Shown: positions 52,801 through 64,000 of the stretch, piece after piece | Layout: every line of letters starts with the position of its first letter | How positions within the stretch are numbered: position 1 is the first letter of the stretch | Assembly: GCA_016801845.1 (NCBI GenBank) | Contig: CM028907.1 | Location: 18,312,098 to 18,376,097, forward strand | Source of the DNA: Polydactylus sextarius | Taxonomy: Eukaryota; Chordata; Actinopteri; Polynemidae | Length of the DNA stretch: 64,000 nt | Reading direction: 5' to 3' | Translations under genes and position numbers: made by a program | The notes under the pieces: model-generated | The model's input: the letters and a program-made list of their open reading frames with translations, nothing else | Told to the model about the DNA's origin: nothing | The model's database searches: none

Positions 52801-55800
52801 TTGATCCTGACATACCTGCTGTGCAGGAATGTCTTTCAGCAATCACAAAAGAAAACATTCAACTTTTTCATCTTGATTTCTGTCGGTGCAAACGTTCTCC
52901 ACAAGGACGTGTAAATCAAAACTGCAGACTGGACATTAATGTTGCTGTTATGCCTGCAAAATTACAATTTGTCCTTGCCACTGTTGTGAAACAGCCTATT
53001 TTCCATTCCAGCTCATCATATGGAATTATATTATTGGCAGTCTGATTATTTCCTAACTGACATTTTAGTGAGTCATTATTTTTGTTCCATAAATGTTTGA
53101 TTGAAGGTATTTTGGCTACGACTCACAACCCTATGTACTTGAGGTCTGAGTCAAACCACAATGCTCCGGTTTTTTTTTGGTTGTGTGTCATTCCTCATGA
53201 AAAAAGTGGCTAGCATGTAATATGCAAAATAAGATAATAAGATTTCATTAGCAGCAAATATGAGAAAGACATGCTGTGCTGGATTTATCTTGAGAAGTAG
53301 CCGTCCAGCCTGTTTTAATTTACCGTCCTTGCGCTGAGTGAATAGTCTATTTCGGGGACTGGGAGGGCGTTAAGTTTAAGCCTGATATTTTGGGCACGGG
53401 TGGACCACGGATGGTTGTTGGTTGTGTTTTCCACTGTGGTTGCCATCACATACCCGTTGACTTCTGGGGTTTAGATCCTTTCACATGTTGCAGCCTGACT
53501 CCTATCCTATAGCTCGGCTCAGTGGCTTTGAGTGCTTCAGAGACGTGATGAGAGGATGACACTTCCTCTGAGGTCAGAGGAGAGTATACCACATAATTGA
53601 TTTCAAGTACATTTCTCACATATAGATGAACCAGTATGTACATACACTATAACTTGACAAGGCCAATGTAGTAAATATTTGATTTGGGTATATTCTACAT
53701 TTCTAAGTATTATATTGTATATGCTTGTATTCAAGCGAAGCAGTGCATTGAGCTGAAGCAGCATGCTAATAGTCACAAAGCCAATGCTAACATGCTGATG
53801 TTTAACAGGTGTTTATAATGCTTTAACTGAGGCTGACAGGCTATGTGATTAGAATTGTGGGTATTTGGTGAAGTTTCATCAACATACTTTGAGAATTTGT
53901 GTAAACAAGTGTATCTTTTACATAAATCTTACATTTCTGACGAACTCCCTCAGACATCTTTTAAATTTCTTTAAAGTGTGCCCTTTCACTTTTCTTCAAT
54001 GTACTGGTACTCTTTTTTTCATCGAGAGACACTTTGTTAATGAGCAGTGAAAAGCTGGTGCTATAGATGGTACTTGGTGCTATACACATGGCTCCCTGCT
54101 ATGTAACAGTCCTAAGTCTTAAAGACAATCAGAAACATTGCTGACTGAGGCTGTGTGAGCCACATCTTTGACTTTTGTGATTTTGTAACTTTGGCACTAC
54201 CCCCGGGGAGCACATTTCACAGCAATAAATGCCTAAGCCAATCTCTGTAGTGACACCCTACTGCGCTAAGAACAAGTTTGTCAATGTAGTGTGACAGTCA
54301 CAGCTTCTGGATGCCAGTAGCTGTGTTTGCATAGGAGCAAACATACTGTGGTGGCTCCTTGCCAGCAGCACATGATACGCCTTCCAGCAGCAACCCTTTG
54401 GCTTTGTTGTGGAACCTCTTTTGTTTCAGGCCACCGCTATTCTTACGTCAACGTCAGGGTCTTTCACTTGACCTCATTCATCTCGGTTCTGCTCCGGAGG
54501 CTCTTGTCAGGTACGGAGAGTTGGATTATCAGTGGAGGACCAGTAGCAGGACTGTCTCGCTCAGGAAAAACTTTGCTTTTAATTGAATGCTATACATGAG
54601 GAAAAGTCAATTGTTTCTGTGTTCACTGCAGCTTGATGCTAAGTGGATTAACATTTGTGCTGTGTCTTAGACACTTAGCTGGAATTCTTTGGCTGGGTGA
54701 CAACATCTTGTTTGATTGCTAATTACTTGATAATAGCTATCTTTGCTGTTTGTTGTGGACACAACAGATGTATACAGCTACGTGGGCAGAGTTTATTGTT
54801 TGTTCACACTCATCAAAGTTTATTCAAGCCCATGTTACCTTGAGTCTGTCCTCACCAGAAATACCAGATCATATAAATCTATGTTTTATGTGATATGTAA
54901 AGGATTTTTCCATTTTAATATTAGTGACATCAGATTCAACAGCTGCCTGCTGTTAGCCTCATTTTACAGTTCACTCACCTCCAACCCTTTCCAACGCTCA
55001 TGTATTTTCCACACCTCTCCATCCAGGAACTCATCCGCACTTCTCTCCATTTCCACCTTTTCTGACCTTTTCAATTCTCACTCAAAAAGATTTCCATCTT
55101 TGTCACGACCCTAACTTTAACTAGGTCCTTCTTTATTTTCAATTTGACCATGATTGGTTTCTCCTGCAGAATATAAAAGGTTCAATTTTGTAACTCATTT
55201 ATATTTTGGACGATACTGATGAATCGTTTTGTCTTTCTGTTTTGTCCTGCTGGAGGTATGTCATCGGAAAACACTGACCTGGGTTGTCATGGCAACGACA
55301 ATGACAAACTAACGCACATTATACTGACATGTATTATTAATATTTTGTTCACCCCAACTTCTGCTGAATATTTGGACAATGTAAGAAATATGAACTAGAT
55401 CGCGTCTGATTCAAAAGGTGTACGTAATAAACTAGACACACACAACAATGTTTCCCTCAAAAGCTTGCAGCTTAATGTTACGCAACAACCTATCCATTTG
55501 AATAATTTCATATCCAGAGCCCTTCTCTGAATATCATTGTATCAGTGGTGGAGAGAACCCACCTGCTTTTAACATGTCTGATGAATATATTTCCTGGCCT
55601 CCGGATCTGTTACCTTGGTTATGTGTGTTTCATTAGAGTGGAGATGATGATAGCGTCGCTTACCTCCTCTTGACAGATAAATGGACTGTATCTCAATCTG
55701 ATCAAGCCTCCCAGGGCTGTGTCATTGCTTCAGTGAAGGGTAAAGGCCAGCGGGTCAGTGTGCTGACAAAAGAAAGATGATGTCACCATCTACCATTGAC

Positions 55801-58800
55801 ATATTTATGAGTGTGTGTGTGTTCAGCTGGAGACTTTGGGTTTGAGCTGTTAAAGCATATTACTTCTGAATTTGTTTGTGCTACAAACATCATGATCAAT
55901 TACTTGACATCTACTAGTTCAAATTAGTTCAAAATGAATATAAGAAAATACTAAGTTGCAGCCTTGGTTTGAACTTTTCCTTTTTTTCTCTCTCTCTTGG
56001 CAGGTATATCTCATCAATGTCACCTACTCTGACAACACTTCTCACATCATCTACAGAAGATACAGCAAATTCTTTGACCTACAGGTAATTTTTTTTTATC
56101 TCTTGTGGATTCCCCTGCACACTGTGTGCATAGAGTGTATTTCTATTACAATCTCTAATTCCATTGTCGCTGATGTGTTTTGAACACGGCAACCCTGAAA
56201 ACTCGCTGCGTTGTTTTAATCTGGATAGATTAATGTGCAAGCCCTGTGACTGTTCATCGCTGCCACGTCTCTGTCCGTGTTCTCCACACCTCGCCACCTC
56301 AGTGAATCAATGTGTGTGTTAGTAATTGGTTGGGGATCAGGGGAGACATGGTTTTGTATCCCTTACTCTCGCAGAAATGCAATGCACCGCATCTCTCTTT
56401 CTCTCTTACCCCTCCTCTTTTCTTTCCACTTCTTTTTCTCTCTCTCATCTCATCTCTGCCTTGCCCTCAAAATGTCAGTGAGCTGACAGGTCTTTTTTAT
56501 AGTACAAGCAAAAAAAATTCACATGGAAGTTGATTCAGTGTACCATGCTTTACAGTGGGTCACAGATAGATTCTCCAGAGCAAGCTGTTCTGATTGATGG
56601 GATCTTTAAATGTAGTCTTATATGGAGGAAGCCTTTTTTTGTCTTCTTGACTTGGCTCTGTTGCTAAACTCTCATGTTTAGTGTCAAGTTCTCTCTTCAG
56701 GACATTATTTATTTTGGATCGGAAAATCCTTTTCTGTGTCTCTCAGACTGACTATTCCGCACTGAGAGTATGTGGAGTATGAGAGTTTGTGTGGATACAT
56801 TAATGCCCCTTCGCACCCTCAAACTTGTGCAAGCCGATACCATATGTATGTTGCCCCTGAGGTCTCTGGGTCACTAGTAAATATGAAAGGGCCATAGTGA
56901 GAAAGTTTCATGGGGGCACTTCTCAATAGCCCCAGTGTGCTGGTCCAGCAGGAAATGATGTTTCAATCAGTAGAGGAAAGGTCCTTTCTGAAAGGTTCCA
57001 TTGATAACCACTGGGGTAGTGCAACTGATTACTCTCAGTGTGGAATAAGAAACAGAGGTAGAATTGTAAACATGGTGAAACAGGTGAAATGTGGCTGAAT
57101 TTGCCAGATGGACAGGTCAGCAGCGTGGATGTGTGTTTTCCTCCTGTTATTCACCCCCTCACTGTCTACGATTCATCGATGTCTTGGCGCAAAATTACTC
57201 CTAGTCAGCAGCAGTGAGATTGATTTTGTTAGCTTTGTCAGATGGTGCAGGGAAAAGGTCAACCAGCTTGGTCTGCGCTTTATTGAGTTGTCTAAGAAAG
57301 TGGCTCTCACATGACCAAAGTCTGGCAGAGTTTGGCCAGGCTGCTTTTAAATGAAGTGTATTGTGAAAATACCCCCAACGATACACATTCCTGGGATTTA
57401 CCAAATGTCCTTTTTTAAAGCAATGCACTGCAATCTATTAGCACCAACACTTGGTTTTACTTCACTTGGTTCTTTGAAGTTTCTATTTGCACTGTGACCC
57501 AGACACCAGCAAAACTAACACACGCTTCCTAATTCTGACTAATCCCCCATCTCTGCTGGTATATGGACTGAAAGTAAGGTTGTCTCCTGCCAGCCTTTGA
57601 TCTTGCCAGATGCTGTAGACAATTGGGTTTGATCCCATTGTTTTCAGAGCAATGTGGAACCTTCCCTGTCCAAACATTTATCTGGTATGGAGACCCCGCT
57701 GCTCTCAGCAGTCCTTCTCTCCCCAGGGTAGGGAAACATGGATGGTCACTCTTAAACTGCCAGAAAGCAAGCACTTTTACCAAACCTTTGGCAAAGACCA
57801 CTGGGGATTCTGAGACTATTTTCTTGTAATAACCTCAATCGGCTCTCTTCCAGTCCTGGTTCCAGCCTGGTGTCAAGATGAGAGGGGCCACAGATGCTGC
57901 TTTTTGACTCTGTGTGGGTTTTGTTTCAGAAACCAACTCTTTATGTTTTGTCTTTTTGTGGATTATTTCTCAATCTGCAAATCTTTGCCTTAAACAGCCA
58001 AATTGGAGTCCTTCAGACTGAAAATCATCTGCACTGTCATAACCACAGCTGTCAGCTTGAATCAAGTAACAGATCCATATGTTCAGAACTTAGTCCCACT
58101 GCTTCTCTATAAAGTACAGAAGTTGTTTCATACAATGCCTTCTGTCCACAGAGCTGCTATGAGCTCATCCATTTCTGATTCTCTGTCATGTCAGCCAAAG
58201 TTCAGCGCTGATGGGCTTTTACGACAAAGTGTTGACTGAGATTGTCACTCAAGTTGTATATTTTCAACTCCCAAAAATGTATCCTAGCTGCTATTTCTGT
58301 CCATTTGTGTCCTTGTGTGTTGACCCTTTATATAACCGCCTAACCGTCTTTGCTTCCTGTTCAGCTTCGGCTTTAGACACAAACAACAAATCATTTGATG
58401 TACTGGATGTTGCATCAACCATTCATCTGTCTGTCTCTTTATGCATCACAATTTGAAAAACCTTTACTTATGCTTTCCTTGTGCCAAGGCCTCCTGGAAT
58501 ATGAAGAATACGAATAAATCCTGTCAGATTTCTTTCAGCTCCAAAGTGCTTCTACCAGCGTGAAGCTAGGTGTAGAGAATGTGTGAGGATAAAAAATAAC
58601 AGCAGCCCTATTAGTGATATTCAATGGCGCCCTCTGTGAAAAAGCCATGTAGAGCTAAAAGAATGAATATATTAATGCACAAATGTTGCCAGAATTGCCC
58701 TGCGGGGAGCCGTTGTCTTTCTTCACTTCTACTCTGTTAAGAGCAGGTTGGATCTCACATTGTCCACTTCTTTTGGGAGAAAGCAGCATGACTCTCTGTA

Positions 58801-60119
58801 CCATCCTTTGCCATCGACTTTCCGGTACTTCTTAATTTGACTGTTGCTGGGAGGTGAAACACTCCCCAGCTGGAATAGAGTTAGATTTGTTTTTTATCTT
58901 GTTGCTGGCCCTCTGACAGTTTAACCTGAACAACCGACACACACCAATTACAGACCGGAATTTAATAAGATAAAAGCAAATCATTATAGACACATCTATA
59001 CTCTGTTTGTGTTTCTATCCATCAACGTGCTGTTTGATCTTATGTGCTCATGTCCCACCTGATCTTTCCTGTTTGCTTGGTAAAGAACAGCTCATCTTCC
59101 TTGTCAGGATGTGACTGGTTCTTTCCTGCTGCCGTACACTGATGTGGGTTTGGCTCAGCTAGAAATGACTAGTGAGTCAAACAGTGTCACAGAAGTAGCC
59201 TGAGTAAGTTATTTGTCAGAAGGGAGGAAACCAGGACAGGCGGAGGAACAGGTCAGTGTGAGGGCCGTGGAGGAAAATGAGGAGTTAAAGTGGGACGCTG
59301 ATAATGATGAAGATGAAGCGGAGGAGAGTGATGAAAGAGTGATGATGAGAATGTCAGTGACACCAATACCACCAGTTGTGCTGATGATTAGAGATGCTGA
59401 CGACACCGATGATGCAGATGGAAGAAATTAAAAAAATATTGTGGGTTTCTTTAGGGTCACTTATTTTAAAGAGGCCTTCATAAACATAGCTCAGGAACCT
59501 CTGAGTAGTGGGTGAGTGTGCCTTGGATTTTTTTCTGGGCACACTGTGACTCACGCCTTTTTACAAGGGTCTTTGGTTTGTATTCAGTCGGCATGTGTGC
59601 ACTCACAAACCCCTCTCTTTTCTCTTTCCAAGTCTGCCCTTGCAAGAATCTCCCTACAGCAACTGCATATTTAGCTTGGGGATATGGTAATGTTACATCT
59701 CTAATATCTATTTTTCAGTGTTTAGTGCATATTTGAAGAACAGACAATGGATATTAGTCTGGCTCGCTATGCAACTTTGTCTCAATATTTGGAGGAAGCT
59801 CTGTGAATGTTAGCAGCAGCCTTCAGCAAACATTAGCTTTGACTGAGCACAGGATATTATACAGCAGCTGTGGTCAAAGTGCTTAGGAGGAAGGTCACTG
59901 ATTTGGGAATCTCTAACCTCTAAGTGGGCTGTTTTATGGAAACATATGTCTAGACCACAAGGCATTATTGGAATGCCATCCTCAAGAATAAATTGCTGAA
60001 TCGACAGGCCACTAGCTCAGCCTCTTTGTCCTTGAGATGTTCTGTGGATGTACTGTAACGTGACTGAATGAGGGAGCCCATTGTTTCAGGTCGAGGATAA
60101 AGGGCTGTTTTATTTTATT

Positions 60120-60152
<33 letters not shown>

Positions 60153-63100
60153 AGAAAAAAGAGAGGGGAAACATAGTTTTTAGCCCCCGCCGAGAGGCAG
60201 AGGAAGGACACCTACACCCCAAACACAGAACCTGTTCTTGTGAGTTACAATTGGGCACTTGACAGGACGATCCATGCCGGGTCCTCCCTAGACCTGAGGG
60301 CAGAGGAGGAGGGGGGGGTGTGCAGAGCTTCCCACAGCTATGGTGAAGAGATCAGGAGAGTGGGCTAAATTTAGGTTGAATGAGCACAGTTGAGTCGTTT
60401 GTGGGACAGTTGCACGGTTTAAACAGAGTGTGACTGGGACGGAGGGATGAGACACAGACAGAAGAAATACATGTTGTGAGCTGAAAAGGGAGAGTTAAGG
60501 CTTTCTAATAAAATAATAGAAGGGAATATAATATATATGTAATATACATCTGTACATGCTGAATATAACAGTGCAGACTTGGTAATTTAAAAGCGAGTGA
60601 TTGCCAAGATACATATAATCATGCAGAAAGCAGCTGCAGAATATATACATCTGCCAAGGCTGAATGTTATTTTTTATTTTAAGAGTAGAAAATGGTGAAA
60701 AAGAAAATGGTGAATTTACATCAGCGGTATGAATCTGGCTATTAACTACATTGGTATTAGTATAAGTTGTGTGTTAGATACATTTTTCCTACAGATGATC
60801 TAGGTTGGTAGTTCTAACTCACAATTCAATGGAATCTTTAGAATCTTTTAGCTCATTGTTTTGGTTTTCTACTGAGAAAGTCCACCTCATTTACTGCTCC
60901 CTCTTTGCTCTCAGATAATCTGATCTGCACCACAAATGTTCATTTACAGGATATAGTACAGAAATGCGTTGGTATTTTACTAGATAGCAAATCTCACTCT
61001 CACACCTCTTACTTAGAACAATCTACACTGAGTCTGGACCTGCCTTTAGTTCTTAGATCACGTAAACATTGCAAGTCAGCAGAAAGAAAAGCAGGGTCAA
61101 AGTTATTGTGCCCAGAAACAGTGAATTCAGTGAACAGCCAGAGTCTATGTTGATTTGAACATGTTTACACGCTTGGTGTAAAGACTGTGGAGAAGTGGAG
61201 AGTTGCCAGAGGCAGACTGGCAGCCTCAGCATGTAAGGGCATGATGGCAGAGGAAGTTCATGAACAAGTGGCTGTCAATTATCCTCATTTTCATTCCTTT
61301 TTTTTCTTTGGTAGAGTTCTTTGTCAGCACACGTTTAAGCATCCACAGTATTTATCATTTCCAACAGAATTGTGTGTCTACGTATTTGCATCTGACTTCA
61401 GCAGTGGTGATTATGATTATTTGATCATATACACTTTATTTAATAGAGGCAGTACCTGTACCCATTCTCCCTGTTTACCCCGCTGCCTGTTATCTAGAGA
61501 ACGTGGCAGCTGACTGACTCATTCCTTTTTCTTCATCTTCTCTCTGTGTGTTTGCTTAGCCAGCCCCTCGTGTTTCTGTTCAGCTCAAGGTCCTCTCCAC
61601 CCAAATGAGATGGGAAAGAGAGTATGATGAACATTTTCAAACGCTTTCTGCTCCTAGACATCTTTGGCAGCTCTGACACACACTGAGCCTTGAACAGAGA
61701 GGCTGCTCTAGTTTTTTTTTCTTCTTCTTCTTTTTCCATCACATTTCCATTCACCATTTGATAAATCAACACAATTATTTATTTCATACTCCCCCCATAG
61801 TGTGTCTTATTTTGAGGGCAGGTTTGTCTTTTCTGTGTGTCCAGATATTGATAAATCACTGAAGGACAGATGTATTTATTTCATGTGAAATCACATAGTT
61901 ATTTGTTATCTTATTTTGAGGTACAAGCAGGTTTGTACTTTATATCTGAATGTGTCCAGATATTATTGATATCTGTTGATGAAATCAGTTCTTGGCTCTG
62001 AGTGACTGAAGGACAGATGTTATCAGATGTCTTCTTCTTAAACACTAACTTGTCGCTGATAGTAACTAACGCTATATCAAGCTTATGTTGCCCCTGAAAA
62101 AAAGGGAAGAAAAATTGGACATGGTTGTCAAATTATTTGATTCCAAAAGTTCATGTCAACTGTTTGGATAAGCATGAAGCTGTCAGTAATGTGTGTGATG
62201 TCGCTTTTCACTTTTCGCATCTTCATACCCATACACAGTACCAAGACAAAACAGGGGATCGCTCATTCAAATCTGTGAAGGACACACATCATAGAAATTC
62301 AAAAACACCTTCATATAATTGTCTATTAAAAATGATATACTTGGTAATAAAGCACCGCTTTTATGCCGCTTTCTCCGATAAATAAAAGTCTGTCTGTGTT
62401 TCTCTATGATCTGTCCTCATGCCTGTGAACCCACCCATCTTACATTCCAGACAGGTTAATACAAATTTCACTAATAGCTCAGTGCTGATGACACAAAATC
62501 CAGGACTGAATTTCACTGACTCACCAAGCTTATCTACAGTATCGGTGACAAAGGCCAGTCCCAGACTGGCCAGTGGCCTTTCTGTCTGTAGGTTAATGAA
62601 TAGTAAGTGAGTAAACAGCATGCGGGTAGGTGCAAAGAGAGACGAGGACAAATCGGAGATTGAGGCACACCAAGATTAGAGATGAGAGTTCCCACTGGAG
62701 TTCAAAGCGAAACTCTTTGTTCTTTGGTCTCCATCTGTCTTTTCCATATTTGTTATTCTTTCTCCCTGCACACATCTGCCCCACCACCTCACGCATTTCA
62801 TTCATATCTCATTGCTACAATTTTTCACTCTATCTTGGTCTCCCCGCTGTGCATATATCTCACTCACTCCTCTCCCCATCTGTCTCTGCCTTTCTTCAGA
62901 AATGATTGCTTGTTCCCCATCATCACCCCCTCACCACCGCTTGTCTCCTCTTAGCTTGTTTTCCTCGTCTAATCCCACATGGCCTGGACATTCCCAGGGT
63001 CAAGTGCATGAGCTTAAAGAGCTACAGGCTACAGACAATCCTGTTGTGGGTTTCTGTGTCAGGTGGTATTGCATGTATGTTTTGTAGATGTTAGAGTGTC

Positions 63101-64000
63101 AGCAGAAGTGTGTGCACACATGTGCACACGTGTGTTTGGGTTTATGTCTAACACATTACTGATGTTTCTCCTGATTAGCCAGGCATCTTATAAAACAGGA
63201 TGATCTGATTTTCTCCCACTGGGGCTTCTCCATCTCGATCAGATTAGTTATTGTTGGACAGACACATGAGAAAGCAACTTTAAAGGAAATACACGACCTT
63301 CCAATTAAAACTTTTAGCAAACCACAATACCACTTACACTTAAAACACTAGCCCCTGGAGTTCTGTGAAATGTTTTTTGATTTTCTAATGTCATTGGCTT
63401 GGTTCCGTATTACCCACAATGCACATACTACTAATCCCAACATGTTCAGCCTGATGAGCTCCTTAGCAACACAGAGCTCCTTGGCTCTGTCAAGATGGTT
63501 TTAGCTAGCTATCTCTTTAGCAAACCAGCCAAAAGCCAAAATGTACAAACTGGAAAACTGGAGTTTTCAGAAGGTGGGAAGGTGTGAAAAATCACAGTTT
63601 TAGCAGGACAATAGCTGACATTGGACAAATGTCAATTCTGCCTTTCTGTGAATCTGAAACTGGCTAGGTCTCCATTAGCGTTATTGCTAAGGAGTTAAAA
63701 AAAAATGATTTAGCTTAGGTTAGACTTTTAGTTAGAGGTTAGACTAGAGTTAGTGGTTAGACTTTCTCTCTTTGGCGTAGTTTCTTTGTCATCTAATGAC
63801 CTGACATGACAGTTTAAAGCAGCGAATCCAAATTCATATTTCTCTTCTACCAGGTTTCTGTCATTTGTTTCCAGTGTGTGTCTTTCTCTTCCATGCCTTC
63901 TTTGCTTCCCTACCCACTCATGATTATATTCCAAAGCACTTCTCATTTCCCTTCCACGCCCTTAAAAGTGTAGGCTGTGCAGTGCACAGATCACCAACTC
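45411..64000 (+). CDS. sh3pxd2a: SH3 and PX domain protein 2A (Tks5), 5' part only
   Basis: Tks5 is the Src-substrate scaffold of podosomes and invadopodia; its N-terminal PX domain binds phosphoinositides and is followed by five SH3 domains. Two coding exons are present: 45411-45482 (MQFRTVLDVKVVDVEKRRNP, then SKHY) and 56004-56084 (VYLINVTYSDNTSHIIYRRY, then SKFFDLQ). They join in frame (both phase 0) and give the first 51 residues, including the PX signature RRYSKF. The conserved KRRNPSKHY and TIYRRYSKFFDLQ-type motifs identify the SH3PXD2 family, and synteny with STN1 points to 2A rather than 2B. The next exon (expected to continue with a LLDKFP-type sequence) was not found before 64000, so the second intron exceeds 7.9 kb. 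Either teleost paralogue (aa or ab) is possible. Confidence 0.93.
47185..47211 (+). repeat. A27 homopolymer
   Basis: A run of 27 A bases in sh3pxd2a intron 1. No element body is clearly attached. Confidence 0.9.
47690..47776 (+). repeat. Degraded end of dispersed teleost repeat
   Basis: AAATAAGCAGATTTCCCAAA, followed by ATATCAAACTGTTCCTTTAA, resembles the terminal segment of the same family noted at 7690-7962 (ATTCCCCAAACTGTCAAACT, then ATTCTTT). Only the last 40 or so bases are clearly alike. Confidence 0.4.
48111..48330. repeat. Clustered CA, TG and TA microsatellites
   Basis: A CA array (48112-48140) is followed by TG-rich sequence (48141-48181), a second CA array (48262-48292) and TA-rich sequence. 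The first CA and TG blocks are inverted relative to each other and could pair. Confidence 0.9.
49780..49824 (+). repeat. (CA)n microsatellite
   Basis: About 22 uninterrupted CA units, preceded by GCGCACATGTG, in sh3pxd2a intron 1. Confidence 0.95.
56004..56084 (+). other. sh3pxd2a: sh3pxd2a coding exon 2 (PX domain)
   Basis: A strong pyrimidine tract (TCTCTCTCTCTTGGCAG) precedes the exon, and GTAATT is the donor. The 27 codons continue the PX domain beta-strand and give RRYSKFFDL, where the first Arg is a phosphoinositide-contacting residue in PX domains. Confidence 0.95.
60121..60150 (+). repeat. (TG)n microsatellite
   Basis: About 14 TG units in sh3pxd2a intron 2. Confidence 0.95.
61805..62020 (+). 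repeat. Imperfect direct duplication
   Basis: Both 61805-61873 and 61909-62020 begin TCTTATTTTGAGG, share GCAGGTTTGT and GTGTCCAGATATT, and end ACTGAAGGACAGATGT. The second copy has extra bases inside. No gene is involved. Confidence 0.75.

Larger units (their letters stand above)
45483..56003. other. sh3pxd2a intron 1 (10.5 kb)
   Basis: No further sh3pxd2a exon is seen. The intron holds simple repeats (A27 at 47185-47211; CA/TG/TA cluster 48111-48330; CT run 48524-48547; CA array 49780-49824), a fragment of a dispersed repeat ending near 47776, and a few long but unrecognised open frames (48956-49537 and 52578-53045). Alternative first exons are known for this gene in mammals, so alternative promoters could be hidden here; I could not identify one. 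Confidence 0.75.
56085..64000. other. sh3pxd2a intron 2, 5' portion (>7.9 kb)
   Basis: No sh3pxd2a exon and no other gene are supported to the window end. It contains a TG repeat at 60121-60150, an imperfect direct duplication (61805-61873 and 61909-62020) and ordinary AT-rich sequence. An acidic 72-codon frame at 59213-59431 is rejected as chance. Confidence 0.7.

Noticed and set aside
52578..53045. 155-codon plus-strand open frame in sh3pxd2a intron 1
   Set aside because: No recognisable domain, no splice context and no flanking element; a frame of this length is plausible by chance in 64 kb searched on six frames.
59213..59431. Acidic 72-codon frame (Asp/Glu-rich)
   Set aside because: Low-complexity GA-rich sequence translates to acidic residues; there is no homology, and nothing suggests a gene.
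56085..64000. Search for the third coding exon of sh3pxd2a (LLDKFP continuation)
   Set aside because: No matching sequence with splice sites was found; the exon is presumed to lie beyond the window.

Overview
The window is vertebrate nuclear DNA, almost certainly from a ray-finned (teleost) fish. The evidence is split genes with short GT-AG introns, many CA/TG and tetranucleotide microsatellites, degenerate tRNA-type SINE and LINE-tail fragments of kinds common in teleosts, and four genes with clear vertebrate counterparts. There are no bacterial operons, CRISPR arrays or phage-like regions. I rebuilt the exons by reading splice sites and frame by hand; none of it is backed by transcripts.

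Layout, left to right: (1) 1-2398, upstream sequence with old repeats and a long TG tract. (2) 2399-18779 (+), col17a1 (collagen XVII/BP180): 52 coding exons, all introns in phase 1, an intact frame of 1573 codons. (3) 21047-37825 (-), slk (STE20-like kinase): 18 coding exons, 1008 codons, tail to tail with col17a1. (4) 37826-39050, a compact divergent promoter with a ZNF143-like element and a perfect GTCACGTGAC E-box. (5) 39051-42746 (+), stn1 (CST complex, formerly OBFC1): 9 coding exons, 365 codons. (6) 42747-45410, intergenic sequence and the GC-rich 5' region of the next gene. (7) 45411 to beyond the window end (+), sh3pxd2a (Tks5): only the first two coding exons, encoding the start of the PX domain, separated by a 10.5-kb intron; the second intron runs off the edge.

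The order and relative orientation COL17A1 - SLK - STN1 - SH3PXD2A are, from general knowledge, the same as on human 10q24.33-q25.1, which independently supports the identifications. The genes do not form one pathway: collagen XVII anchors basal keratinocytes, SLK phosphorylates ERM proteins and acts in cytoskeletal remodelling, STN1 maintains telomere C-strands, and Tks5 scaffolds podosomes.

I did not find an undescribed biological system. The points most worth following up are: a hAT-type DNA transposon with a perfect 8-bp target duplication filling most of an slk intron; two in-frame candidate cassette exons where mammalian SLK has an alternative exon; a TG repeat at the acceptor of the col17a1 start-codon exon; the repeated exon module in the collagen XVII C-terminal half; and the slk/stn1 bidirectional promoter elements.
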